Source: Epiperipatus broadwayi (Eukaryota > Onychophora > Udeonychophora > Euonychophora > Peripatidae). Taken from it: 64,000 bases of DNA. Positions 1-12,276 of the stretch are shown in pieces. A program made the translations under genes and the position numbers. The stretch is taken from contig JAQFVV010012423.1 in NCBI GenBank assembly GCA_028023455.1, positions 1,689,273-1,753,272 on the forward strand, given 5' to 3'. Under the pieces are notes generated by a model that saw only the letters and a program-made list of their open reading frames with translations, did not search any database and had not been told where the DNA came from. Position 1 is the first letter of the stretch. The number at the start of each line of letters is the position of its first letter.

Positions 1-373
1 AAGAAAATATTGCTAATGTTTGGACAGTGATTCGATATACCATTTTAAATAGAAAAGAAAAAAATATTTTTTGTGTATGTGTTTACTGCAAGGAGGCTCT
101 AAAATTAAGTCAGACCTAAGATTAGTTGGTTTTTAGTAGATTTGCTATTAAAAAAATGTTTCCATTTAAGAAACAGAGTGATTTATTTGAGAAAGAGGGT
201 AATATTAAGAAAGAGGATAATGTTTGAGGTGTAATGTTAGGGAGCACATGTTTATCGATTGCCATCTAAAAAAAAAGAAAAGTTTTTTTTTCCTTTTGTG
301 TAAAGAACTTTGAAGAGTAGTAGAAAAATCATAAATTTAAATATACAGTAGGAGAATTGAAAAATAAGAAAAG

Positions 374-1340
374 ATGGATTACATTTGTGTCTCACAATGT
401 ATATATGATGGTCAGAAAGAAATTAGGCATGCTTTGGTAGATGGTACCAAGTATGATAAGAGTTTCCATTTGAAATGCTTAAATAAGATTAGGAAAGATT
501 AAAAAGTGTATGGCTGTGTAGATTATGTATAAATGTGATAAAAGAGGTTAAAAATGTTTTCTAAGTATAGATAGTTTAAAGACAAAGTCAGGAGAAATGG
601 AGAAAAATGTAGTTAAGAAAAATAAAATATATTTAATGGAGTGATAAGAGATATGGATGATAAAATAAGGAGTGCAATGGAGATAGTTAGGCAAAGAGTA
701 AGTAAGATAGAGGGAGAGGTAAAGGATGTAGAAATAAAATTAAATGCATTAGACATGAAGTGTTGGCAGATCAAGTAATTTGTGAATAGAAAAGATAAGG
801 AAATAGATAAGAAAGTTAAGAAGATGGAAGAGAATGTTATGGATGAAATAGGGAAAGTAAACTATGAGACAGTCTTGAAAAGGACTCAGTAATTAAAGGA
901 TGTGCAGATGTAATTGCAAGGAAAAATACTAAAAGATATGTAAGAGTATGTTTTCATGGAGCTAGAATTAGAGGTGTTTCAGACAAAGTAAAAAAAAACA
1001 AAGGAGTAGATATGTTTGTGTTATGACAAGGACAAATCATTTATTAGAATCATCAAAGATAGTAATGGATGAGTATAAAGAATTGATTTGTAATTTGAAT
1101 TATGATTAAAGGAAGAGTAGAAGTAGTTTGATTCCTACCAAGATTTGACAATATATGTTTGATAAGGCATGTTCTATAAATGAGAGATTGAAAAATTTAT
1201 TACAAAAGAAATAATGTTATGTTTGTGGATATGTGGGATTTTTTTATTAATAAGAAGTAGTTATATAGTAAAGATGGATTGCACTTAGCAAAACAAGGAA
1301 GTGAAACATTAGGGAGTTTGATTTATAAAAAAATATTATA
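374..1340 (+). pseudogene. LINE ORF1 remnant: PHD-like finger and SGNH esterase
   Basis: An ATG at 374 opens a stretch with Cys-x3-Cys, then FHLKC and a further Cys, resembling the PHD-like finger at the start of CR1/L2 ORF1 proteins. Stops follow. A lysine/glutamate-rich segment (about 590-930) looks like the usual coiled-coil linker. From about 948 the frame reads VCFHGARIRGVSDKV, matching the block after the catalytic region of LINE SGNH esterases. At 1261-1329 it reads LYSKDGLHLAKQG, with the conserved Asp-x-x-His pair of SGNH hydrolases (D at 1273, H at 1282). The nucleophile-serine block is not convincing, and several stops interrupt the reading. The finger is less certain than the DGLHL block. 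Confidence 0.65.
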
Positions 1341-1510
1341 ATTCGAGAAACTTATAAAGGGTGGGGATAGGGTTTTAAATTACAATATTATCAAGAAAAA
1401 GGTTAAGAATGGACAGGATGTAAAAAGTAAACAAAGGGTAATTGATTTAGATATGTAGTACAAAAGAATGAGTCAAAAGAATTTATAAAACAATAGTAAG
1501 AAAGGATGAA

Positions 1511-3345
1511 ATGATTAAAATTGAATATTTGAATGTGCAAGGGGGTAGAAGATTAAAAAATTGGCTGGAATTAAAAAAACAATTAAAAATAAAGGACTTG
1601 GAGGTATTAACAGCAGTGGAAATACATCTAAAAAAAAGAAAAGCCTACACTGGAAGATTTGGTATGGCAGGGTATAAATAGAAAAGTAAAAGTAAAAAGG
1701 GGTAGTGGTATAAGAGTTATGTCAAAAAAATATTTAAATGTTGTAAAATGTAAAGAACATTTGTGTTTTGAGTTAAGGTTAGAAAGGTGAGAATGAATGG
1801 TGGCTGTAGTGTATATGGCCACTAGAGAAAGTCAAATTATAATGGAGTGGAACAGTAGAATATATGAATGTGTAGTTAAGGATATACAAATTTTTTTTAA
1901 AAAAGGGTAAGAAAACAATGGTTATAGGAGATATGAATAGGCATATTGAAGAAAATGATGATGTGGATTATAAAAAGGAAAGCTTTTGAAGAATTTTTGT
2001 CAGAGAATGAATTTGAGCATTGGAAATTTATCAAATATTTATGATGGACAATACAATGGTCTAGAAATAATATATTCTGCACAATAGATTATATGTTAGT
2101 AGAGAAAGAGGGAATAAATAAAGTATGAAAATTTAAGTTGTTTGATAATGAAGAGAGAGTATGTAATAATGACCATAATTTTTTTATAATAGAAACAGTT
2201 AATAATGTAATGAAAAATAGTAATAAAAGTAGAAATGATAGTGAAAGATCTGGATGTAGAATGAATAATAAGACTAAGTTAGAAAAATAAAAAATAAAAG
2301 TAAAAGAATTCATAGAAGACTTTGTTGGGGATAAATATAAGAACTGGTGTGATGAAGTAGAAAAAGTAGCAAATAGGGTTTTAGGTGAGAATATTCAAAA
2401 AAATAAAATAGAAAAAGAATTAGTAAACATGTAAAAGAGAGGGGGAAAGCATTTAGAGAATATAAATGTCTATTAAAAACAAAGAAAGTGAAAAAGATGT
2501 TAATATTAAATGGGAAAACTATTTTAAAAAAAGAAGTTGGCTAAAATAGATAATTATTGAGAGCGAGAATGAAATTAAATAGTAAATTATTGGAGAATAT
2601 TAATAAAAGTGGAAGAGATGGGAGTAAAAAATTTTGGAAATATATTAAAAGAATGAATGTAGGGGAGAAAGAAATAATATTACTAAATGATGAAAAATAG
2701 TGTAGTTCTAGAGAAGAATTAGAGAAATCTTAAATAAGTATAAAATGGATGTAGAGAAGGTGTTAGATGTGAAAGACAGAGTGATAACAAACATAAAAAC
2801 ACATTGTAATAGAAATATTAGTTTTATAGAAACTGAATTGAATGAGGCAAGGAAGAAATTGAAAAATGGAAAGACAAGAGATTTAGATGGATGGGCAGTA
2901 GAGATGGTGATGAATTTGGGAAACAAGGAAAAATTAAATCTATTATCATGTTTTCATAAGGTGGCACAGAAGATAGAATTGTCAAATAACTGGAATAATA
3001 CAAAAGTAAGGCTATTATTTAAAGGAAAGGGTAAGGACCATAAAAAGTTAAACAATTATAGAGATAGTGGTAATGTCAATATTATATAACATTTTTGCAT
3101 ATATAGTTGTTGGGAGGGTGGCAAAATGGATGGAAGAAAATAATATAGTGGGAGAAAAGCAAGGAAGCTTTAGATTGGATAGGTAGAAACTCATACAACG
3201 TATAGATATGAGTAGGAACACAGGGATAGTTATATATGGTCTTTATGGATTTAAAAAGGCACACGATAGAGTAAATAGAAATATATTATCAGCAAGTTAT
3301 AGTAAATTTAGGAATGACTGGAGCTTTAGTGGATCTTATTAAAAA
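1511..3345 (+). pseudogene. LINE ORF2 remnant: AP endonuclease plus partial reverse transcriptase
   Basis: Begins at ATG 1511 with IEYLNVQGG, the N-x-QG start of an APE endonuclease. Later come the metal-site-like block around 1920-1945 (GD-x-N-x-H class), a W-S-R segment followed by IDYMLVEKEG near 2080-2110, and an N-D-H block near 2170, all in the usual endonuclease order. The RT begins in an uninterrupted 114-codon frame at 2745-3089 with LNEARKKLKNGK and LLFKGKGKDHKKLNNYRD. After a frameshift it continues with VVGRVAKWMEENN and the GFKKAHDRVNRN block near 3245-3285. The YADD active-site block and everything after it are missing. Small reverse-strand frames here are shadows. Confidence 0.8.
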
Positions 3346-3375
3346 ATTGTATGAAAATAATTATAGAAAAGTAAG

Positions 3376-4037
3376 TGTATTTTTTATTTATTACAATTTT
3401 TTTTTTTTGAAAAATTATTAAATATTTGTTTTAATGGAAAAATGATCTTTATATATAGCTGTATTTGAATTTTTAAAAAAATTAGCATGCTAAAAATATA
3501 ATTAATATTAGACAGGAAATGATGTTTATCAATAATTTTATTATTGTTTTTTTAAATTGGAAACTTGATTTTTAAAATGTTAAAGATTTTCATTCTTAAG
3601 ACTTTGATTTTAGCAAAATTTATTTAAAATAAAATTTTTGTTTTTTTCACTGAAAGATGACACCAAATTATTTGCATTGATAACATTGTTGCTATTTTTC
3701 TTTTTTTTTTTGCAAAGCTAATATTTTATTTTCAAGTGAATTTATGCTTTGAATGAAATTTAATTCAATATAAAGATTTAGTGATATATAAGTATTTTTG
3801 TTTTGTTACAGTAATACAACTGATGGAAAATTATGAAAAAAACAAAACGAGTAAAGAAGATTCATAAATGCATTCTAAAACAATATCTTTAATAAATAAC
3901 CTTATGAAAACTCAACTTAAACTAATATAATTGTGATAATTTAAACAAAGTAAAATAAAAATTGCAATCATTAAATGCCATAAGCAACTATCTCATTATA
4001 CAAGCTAATAGTATTAAATTTTTAATTGGTTAATAGT
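3376..4037. other. Non-coding AT-rich DNA
   Basis: Between the LINE and the first FB-A insertion. Homopolymer T and A runs dominate. No coding signature or repeat family was recognised. Confidence 0.6.
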
Positions 4038-4049
4038 AATAATTTTAAA

Positions 4050-4294
4050 CCCCATAAACATCACATGATCACTATTTCTTATGCTTGCTCATAACTGCTA
4101 TTAAAACAGGCAAAATTCTCCATACAGTAGTGCCACTCAGATCCAAGGCTCCTCACTGATGAAAGCCACAAGTTAGAAACTAGTCTGGGGATATTGGATG
4201 AGTAGGCTCTAGATAGGGATTTTATGCACAAGCCTTCTGGCATCCATTGATTACTCTGGCTTGCACTGAGTGGCACTAGTTTTGCCTATTTTAA
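4050..4294 (+). mobile_element. Fold-back element, family FB-A (copy 1)
   Basis: Starts just before CATCACATGATCAC and ends with GTTTTGCCTATTTTAA. The segment CAGTAGTGCCACTCAG near the left is the inverse of CTGAGTGGCACTAG at the right, so the interior can fold back. The 12-bp direct repeat taataattttaa occurs immediately on both sides (4038-4049 and 4295-4306) and is read as the TSD, though its AT-richness makes this copy weaker evidence than copies at 27114, 42649 and 46070. The 198-base reverse-strand frame inside it is not a gene. Confidence 0.75.
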
Positions 4295-4306
4295 TAATAA
4301 TTTTAA

Positions 4307-7300
4307 TTGAATTGATTAATTTTCCTTAAGCTATGTCATTAATTTGAATTAATTTTTAAATATGAAAAAAAATTTTTTTTAAGTATTATTTTGTTTATTG
4401 CCCAACAAGAAAGTGAAATGAAGGAGAGATATACTTCTATTAGTAATAATACAAATCCACATTATTAACATGTAATATACAATTTTTTTAAAAAAATTAT
4501 TTTAGTTTACTGCTAAAATAAGTAGTGCATTACTTTATATAATTTTACTGACAGAATAGTTTTTCTCCATGCTCTTACAAAATTCTGTTCATTATTCATA
4601 TTTTTAAATGATTGTAAAACAATAATCATTGATAACATGATTACAATTTAATAAAATAAACATATCTTATTCATGGTATTTCACTACCCCCCCCTCCAGT
4701 AATCTATTTGTTTTCCATCTTGTCTTTTCCAAATTTTGTAAAAGATCCTGTTTCCTTCTTACTGGTCTGTTGTAATGAGGACTTTCTGCATATATATATA
4801 GTGTTTCAAAATGCAAAATGAATGCATCGTGTGTTTTTTTTTTTCATATCTTGCACATAAATTTATATTGTCTTTTAATGATTTATCATATGTGTGATCA
4901 AACTGATCTTCTGATTTTTTTTTATATAATATGAATTGTTTCAATTAAATTTATATTAACTCCTAATGTTCGCTTTTAAGCTCAATGAATAATTCTTTGT
5001 AATTTGTACTATAAAATCAATATTCTTTATTATGAACAAAATTGGGATTGTTTATCTTATAAATTCACAGTAAAATTTCTATGCCACGGAATGTATCATA
5101 TATTATATATATTTATAGTTTGAGAAGTAAAATTTACATTCTTATTAGCAATTCAAGTATGATTAACAAACTCCTTTTAGTGTATCTTTTAAAAATTTAA
5201 TACTACAGTTTTATGCTGTTTTATTTAGAATTTCTGTTTACTGAGTAAATATTTTTAGTATTACATTATCATTGTTAAAATCACAGGTTCACTTATTTTT
5301 CTAGTTATATTTGATTTATCGGACTTAAATCAATATTTATCTTTGTGCCCATATTTTTAAATTGTTAATAAAATTTTCAATTTGTTATTATTCTAAAAAA
5401 TCTAAAGATGGCAGCACATATTACTTTTCTCAGCTTCTGTCATAAATATTGTCAAGATCAGTAATTTGAATAAATATGAAGTGATAACGTAACCTAATAC
5501 ATAGTTTTAATTAATAGTCATATTTGAATTTCAAATTTGAATTCCGAACTAAAAAGAACAAGTGAAGTTTTGTGATTGAAAAACTAATTATTTCGCTTTT
5601 TTCTGAATTATATTAATGACAGTTTTAACGTATTTTAACGATAAATTGCTTCGATAAATTTCACATATATATAAAAAACTAGGCAGAGATTTATTCTTAA
5701 TGAAAATATTGCGTTCAAACTATAGTTAAAAACAAAATAAACAGATTTTATCGTACTTTATAAATGAGAAATAAAAAAATGACATTAATGTAAATATTAT
5801 CATTAAATTAAAAATTCATTGATCCATAATTTTTTCATGCATTTTTACTTTGTAAATGAATGAATAATTAATTACTAATACATGTTTATCAGATAAAAAT
5901 ATTTTAATGAATGTTGTTGTAAATGCTTGTGAAAATTCTAATTATTTTTAAAGTAATACCGTGTTTAGTTTTTTTTACTAAAATAAGTTATGCATTTTTG
6001 TTAAATCTGCTAACGGCAAATTTGAATTATGATAACATTTATCGTCATTTGCGGCGATTTGACATTGTTACCCATCATATATATATAAATCTTTCTAATA
6101 ATATTTTGTTTTTTAGAACTTTGGCGCAAACTTTAATGAGTTCTAATTGTGACTGGCTATTTAATTTTAGTTGAGGCAAACCTTTATTTTAAAAATTATT
6201 GAAAATACTTATTAAACATAGTCTACTGAACAGAGCAATGAATATAACAGAAAAAGTATATATATACTAAGTATATATATATATATATTCATTATAATGT
6301 TTCATTTTAATGCTTACATCAATTTGATGTCTGAGGCAGGTATTTCACTGACTCATCTATGAAACCAGCCCTGATTGATGATATTCCGAGTCCTATAATA
6401 ATGACAATGAAGTTTCTTACCTCAGCAGAATGCATAATTGCTCTTCCAAAGAAAATATTTTTTTCATTAATAGTTGTATTAAGTTTATACAAATATATAT
6501 ATAATTTTTAATATTTATGTTCAGTGTGCATACATTTTAAATTATCCACCTGATATCAAGTTGAATAACTAGGCAACAGAGTCCTAAAATCATGTGATAG
6601 CACTTACACATTGTCAAAGATAGTCTATGATTTTTTGCTACTCTCTCAACACAGACTATTATAGCATCCCAATAAATCTTAATGAGCCCATGCATCATTA
6701 AAATGCACAATGTGTAGGTTATCATTAGCTTTTCTGCTTTCATTATTCTTTATGTATATTGACAATTTATGTAGTGAAAACATAGCTGATGAGTTGGATT
6801 GCTCTGGCATATAAGACCACATAGGAAAAGTGGGTCATTCTTATTCAATCATTATTTCCAAATTGATAGGAAAAATTTGCATGGAAATCGTTTTTAGACA
6901 CACTACTCCACCACAAATTTATGCCACGTAAGACATATAGTCAATATTTTTGGAAGTAAAATAGAAATGGTCATCTTTCATCATTATTATTTTGTTCTGA
7001 AAAGTGTAGCAGGAAAAACAAATTCATGGTAAAAGCTCAAATTTCATCAAAAATAATATCATTTTTTTTACGACTAAGCACAATAAAACTGTGGTATCTA
7101 TTTTTAATTGTTGATTAAGTAAGTATAAACTTAAACAATGTATGGATATAAATATTTTATTGTTTTCTAAATATAATATTGAAATACAGGCATTCTTCAT
7201 ATACATGTATATATGAATATATATATATATCTGTATTTTTATAAGCTACATTTAAAAGATATGAATTTAAAAAAAATACTTTTATATATAAAAAAATAAT

Positions 7301-8520
7301 AAACACAAAAATTATGAATTAAAAAATCCCACAAACCCTATATTTTAGTGAACTTAAAAAGAACTGATTTTATATTGCAGTTCTTCATTTGTTTCTGTTT
7401 TTAAAAAAATTAAATATTATTTTACTTTTGTGCAGATCATTATTGTAATGAAACTTATGACAGCATTTTAACATTCTACTTTGAAAGTATGCTTAGAAAA
7501 AGAATCATTTTTCAAAAATAAATTCAAAATAATTAATAATGATTAGAAAAAAAAAATATTTTTCAGTATGCAAAAATGTTAATTTCTGCATATCCTTTAA
7601 AACTGAAAATACTTTTAAAAAAGTTTATATTCATGTTGTTTTTCATCCAATCTCTTTGAAATTAAAAATGTGTTTTAGGCTGTAATCCTCTTCAACAATC
7701 AAAAATTAATTTTACCAGGATAAAATTTTATTGCAATAATATACACAACAGTGACTTTTCAGTACCAATCTATTCAGCTATTTACTTTCTATTTTAATGT
7801 TAGTTTAAACTTCAAACACTGCTTCGATGTCACTTCAAAATGCTGGAATGATTAATCAATAAATTTAAAATTCTTTAGATTTGGAAAAGGAAATTGTGGG
7901 AATACTACTATTATGTAATTTATAAATTCAATGTGTCATCTAAAACCTCTTATTACTTATCATTGACAGGTCTTTTATTTTTCAAAGTTTCAATATTATT
8001 TGATTTCTATTTCTTATTTGGTTTTAAAAAAATAGGAGCAATGGGGTAGCAGGAGATGGGGTATACAATAAATTGCAAGTTAATTTCTCATAATAATACC
8101 TAATATTGACTTACAAATTAATTTATGTAGAATTTCAAACAACTTCTTATTTGCATTTGATAGATGTGTTTGGATTTTTTATTCGTCCTTAAAATTTTTG
8201 AATTTTTTTTTTATTTAGATTTTAGGGGGTAAGGGGTTACAGTCAATTGTTAATGTTGTCAACTTTTAGGAAAATAATAATTGTTCACTCCATTCAATAC
8301 AAGTTACAAATAAAACAATAATCCAAATAAAAATAAACTGGCTGTCTTTGAAATAACAACAAATTAAAAGAGGGGTAAAATGAAAAGTATTTATTATTTC
8401 TTTGAATTCTCACTACCTGATAGTTGTTTTCTTTTTGCTTCATAAAATATAAAAAAAAGGCATATGGATTGAATAATTTGGTAGCATGACATGGATGGCT
8501 AATGCAAGCTTCTTTTTTTT
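4307..8520. other. Non-coding AT-rich DNA
   Basis: No exon or known repeat family seen. It contains a C8 run near 4687, short TA runs (6258-6290, 7215-7231) and a patch at 6537-6743 whose reverse strand has an open frame of 68 codons with mixed amino-acid use. That frame has no family resemblance I can name and is not called a gene. Some CpG-bearing sequence lies near 6000-6130. Confidence 0.5.
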
Positions 8521-8567
8521 TTCCACCATAGATAGCCTGAGGTCTAAATAAAAAATGTGAGGAGGTT

Positions 8568-8601
8568 TAAACAATGAGCAATTGCCATTGCTCATTGTTT
8601 A
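8568..8601. repeat. Perfect short hairpin, 15-bp stem with 4-nt loop
   Basis: The stem aacaatgagcaat and its exact complement attgctcattgtt flank the loop tgcc, with one more pair at each end. The flanks do not extend the pairing. Confidence 0.85.
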
Positions 8602-9136
8602 TATCTTGCAAGCTTAAAAAAAAAAGGTCATGTGATCTATGACTCTATTTTTTTATTTGACTATTTGTGAGGTAGTTTTTTTTAAAAAAAAAAAAAACAC
8701 AATTTAAACGAACAATTTCAAGAATAATATTTGTTTTCCTTTCTTTTTCAAAAAAAAAACTATTATAACAATATCAATGAAGAACATAAAGTTTCTTTTT
8801 AAATTAATTCTAAAAAGTCCAAAAAATGTATTTCTTGTAACATGCAGGAAAATGTTTCATTTTTATCTTTTATTTGTTTTGTATTTTTGAACATTTTTGA
8901 ATCTAGATTTTAGGTATGTAGAGTACATTGAATCTTGCATTTATTTATTAGTTATATCCGAATTATTTCATGATGTAGATGCAATGTTTCAAAAAAAAAA
9001 AAACAACTGAAGAGGAAATTAAATGTAGGTAGACAAGTAGTGCAGTATCATTTTTTCTTTGTATATTTAACTTTTTAAATTACAGCTTTTGATTTTAGAT
9101 AATTATTAGGTTATTTTTAGATATTCTAATTGTGAA

Positions 9137-9371
9137 CACAGGTCAGTAATGACACTATTTCGAGTAGTATTTTATTCTCCACTCTTCTTCAGATGTTGCT
9201 GGCCTGACCAGTGAACAGTATTAGCGTAGAAGCACAGTTAGTTAGAGTGTTTGTCTTAAATTCAATATTTGAGAATCTAAAATGCAAGTTCAATTTCTAT
9301 GCTAATACTGTCACTGGTCAGGCCATCAACATCTAAAGAAGAGTGGAGAATAATACTACTTGAAACATTGT
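9137..9371. mobile_element. Fold-back element with about 75-bp arms and a 17-bp target-site duplication
   Basis: The left arm (about 9155-9235) contains attctccactcttctt and ggcctgaccagtga. The right arm (about 9295-9368) has the same blocks inverted, tcactggtcaggcc and aagaagagtggagaat. Immediately outside, gatattctaattgtgaa is present perfectly at 9120-9136 and at 9372-9388. The sequence is unrelated to FB-A. A 17-bp duplication is longer than those made by the common cut-and-paste DNA transposons. Confidence 0.85.
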
Positions 9372-9388
9372 GATATTCTAATTGTGAA

Positions 9389-10928
9389 TTCTGAGATCAT
9401 ATTGTATTAACAAATGATAGTTTATATCTGTATTTTGTTCACCTTTGATAACTTTTAATTTTATATTTAAGCTGTAAGTGTAGCACTTTTTTTAAAGTTT
9501 AGAAAGTATAGATAAAATATTGTCTTTATAGAAAATGTATAAATATGTAATTTAAAGTTGTAATTATAAATTTATTAAACGTAAGCTTGTGGTTAAAACA
9601 CCTGTAGAGGTCCCTATTATCGCATTTTACACGCATATTATCGAGGTTATAGCCTCAGTAAATATTATAAATATGTAATATAATATTATATTCTAATAAT
9701 ATAATGTATTGTCACTTTCATACTGACTAAAAACAGCAATCATATTTAAAAATCACGTATTTTTTTCATAAGCTTTCATAGTGTGCGATATTTATTTTGT
9801 AAACAAGGCATCTATTTGATAAAAGAGTGAATTGTTTATCGTCTAGTTTAACAGTCACTTAATCAGAATTGTTTAGAATCACGATGAAGATAAAAAGATT
9901 AATGGCATGCTGCATTAGGCAACTAAGTAGAATAGTTACCCCTCAATATTTTGTTTTATTACATGCTAAAGTGATTTTAAAAGTAATATATCTTTAGAGC
10001 CATAATTCCAGAGCTTGCTAATTGAAAAAAAGTTTTTATTTACTGTGTATCTAAAAAATTGTCTTGGTGGAATTTTTTATACAGTGATATGTTATATTAT
10101 TCGTCACCTAATTGAATTGTTACGTATTTTTATAAAAAATCCATACTGAATTGTCACTTAGTTAGACCTCCAATAGATGAAGCATAATATTCAAAACATT
10201 GTATTCTCTATATTATTATTAATGGGTAAGTGCAACTAATAATATAAACAAACATAATAAAATACTCTTCTATGCACATTACACATTGGAAATGTAATAC
10301 TTTATAATTTCACTTTCCACAAATAGCTGCTTGTTTTGCCTATCCAACAGTCTTCTTTAGAACAACATGTATAAATGCCTCATCATAATAAATGAAACAT
10401 ATTAAACAAAATTTTAATACATATTAAAAACTACAAAAAATTAAATTTAAATAATTTAAGACTGATTTTTTTTATGTTAATTATATATTTATATCATATT
10501 CCTAGGACTAAACATTCACTTTTAATTATCCTTAATTTTAAAATTAAACAATGTTAAATGCTTCATATATAACCTATATTTTTATAGTTTTAATATTTTT
10601 ACTTTTAAAACACTATTTTAAATATTAAAAAAATTAATGATATACTTATTATTATACTTATTTTGGCATTTATTATGTGCTTGTATAATATTATGCCCTA
10701 AGTTTAGCATCAGCTTGATGATGATCACCCTAAAATTTTATCATGAGTCTTTTTTTGATGGTGATGCTATGTTTAACTTGATTGTTTACTTCTGATGCTG
10801 GTTTGATTTTCTTATTAAATTCAGTGTAGAAACAAAGATGCTTATTAGTATATTTATTTACTTCCACATTTACCCTATTTTTCCATATTATTACAATATA
10901 TATATATATATGTAAATAATTTATGCAT
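9389..10928. other. Non-coding AT-rich DNA
   Basis: No coding signature. A slightly more complex, CpG-bearing patch lies at 9595-9660. A gat-rich stretch with internal partial repeats is at 10705-10800, and a TA run is at 10898-10912. Confidence 0.5.
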
Positions 10929-10937
10929 ATTTAAAAT

Positions 10938-11281
10938 AAAACCACTAAAACATCACATGATCACAATTTCATATGCTTACACATGCTGTTAATACTGCAG
11001 CAAATTCTCTATACAGTAGTGCTATCCAGTGCAAGATTTAGCACTCAATGGCTGCGAGAAAGTTTGTGCATAAAACTCTTATCTAATGCCTATTCACCCA
11101 ATTGTGGCTTTCATCAATGAGGAGCATTAAATCTGAGAACACTGCACCTAGATCTTAGGATCTAATGCAATCCTCTTGCAGCCACTTTTTACCTATTTAG
11201 TTAACTATAGATTTTCTTCATTCATTGATTTCTAAGACTTGCACTAGATGGCACTACTGTATGAAAAGTTTGCTACTGCAG
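10938..11281 (+). mobile_element. Fold-back element, family FB-A (copy 2, older)
   Basis: Shows the same left end (catcacatgatcac), the atacagtagtgc block, the middle block ctagatcttaggatctaatgc shared with the palindrome at 27114, and the right end ggcactactgtatg. A 9-bp flanking repeat, atttaaaat, is at 10929-10937 and 11282-11290; being short and AT-rich it is weak TSD evidence. More diverged than the other copies. Confidence 0.7.
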
Positions 11282-11290
11282 ATTTAAAAT

Positions 11291-12019
11291 TATACCTATT
11301 TAGACATTATTCATTATGTACATTGTAATTGGTGAAAAAGTATTAATAACATTTGTTATATTTCATATATTATTAAATACACATGAATTTACAATAAATA
11401 TACACAAAAAATATAATTAAGGTCTTAAGAAATAGAGAATTAAAGAACTTATACTTAAATTATTAAGAAATATGGCAAAAAAGACATTTCATTAATAAAG
11501 TGACAAAAAAACTGTCACTTAAAGCAAGAAAAGTAAAAAAAAAGAGTAGAATGAAATGCTTTTGATCAGCATAATTTAAAGAAATTATAACATTATATTT
11601 AATAATGTATCACACTTGTATTGACTTACTATTGTGAAGTGTTTAACTTTTGCATTCAAAATGTAAAATATGCAGAATATGATTTTAAAGAATATATTGT
11701 AATAGCTTAAAAAGATAAAAACAAAACTATTCCATGTGAACTAACATCGCAGATGTCATAACATAAAATTAATGACCATAAAGACAATATAATAGATAAA
11801 AACAATTCTTGATTAAATTTTAAGAGATAAGAAGCATTCTCAGAAAAGGCATAATTTGAGATAGGATCGTATGATCAAAATCTTTTTTGGATCATTTTAA
11901 AAACATAAATAATGTGACATCTTTGTAAAAAAAAAAAAGCTTCACCATTATCATTAATCAGAGATAGTGATAACAGAATATTTTTCTAATTGGTTTGGTA
12001 TTAGACTTATTTCTCCTAT
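11291..12019. other. Non-coding AT-rich DNA
   Basis: Nothing recognised beyond A-rich tracts, for example near 11537 and 11928. Confidence 0.5.
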
Positions 12020-12276
12020 TTCCTGTTAGATTTTCTTGAAAGAAATTCATCTATACTAGGTCTGTCAATTAAAGTTTGAAGATTTTCTATATTAATGTAA
12101 ACCAAGCACTGATTATGTATGTGTGTGAAAAATGATGATCTGGACCAACTGATGAGTGCTGGTTCAGCACGAAATACATATTTCACATGTGTGTGATATA
12201 TCAGTTGTATGAGATAGATTGGATAGCTGAAGGGAGCTTGAAAGTCTGAGTTCAAATCCTCTACAATTATATACAT
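12020..12276. mobile_element. Fragment of fold-back family FB-B
   Basis: Shares with 33840-33960, 35383-35742 and 57293-57800 the blocks ccaactgatgagtgctgg, catgtgtgtgat, atcagttgtatgaga and the terminal ctgagttcaaatcc. The opposite inverted end (tttgaactcagatttt), seen at 35383 and 57293, is absent or too diverged here. The overlapping reverse-strand short frames lie in this repeat and are not genes. Confidence 0.65.

Larger units (their letters stand above)
1..3375 (+). mobile_element. Decayed CR1/L2-type non-LTR retrotransposon (LINE), cut by window start
   Basis: A degenerate LINE in sense orientation. Translation with frameshifts gives, in order, a cysteine/histidine finger, an SGNH-esterase segment, an AP-type endonuclease and the first half of a reverse transcriptase. 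An esterase-bearing ORF1 before an APE/RT ORF2 is known for the CR1/L2 group, which is why that group is named. Homology stops near 3345-3375, after the RT motif KKAHDRVNR, and the following DNA is ordinary AT-rich intron, so the copy lacks its 3' half. Many stops and frameshifts make it dead. A second copy of the family starts at 63881. Confidence 0.8.

Noticed and set aside
6537-6743. Reverse-strand 68-codon gene
   Set aside because: Composition is plausible but I cannot match any family and see no flanking splice or start context; not distinguishable from chance.
8568-8601. microRNA precursor or transcription terminator
   Set aside because: The stem is only 15 bp, too short for a miRNA hairpin, and bacterial-type terminators do not apply to an animal intron.
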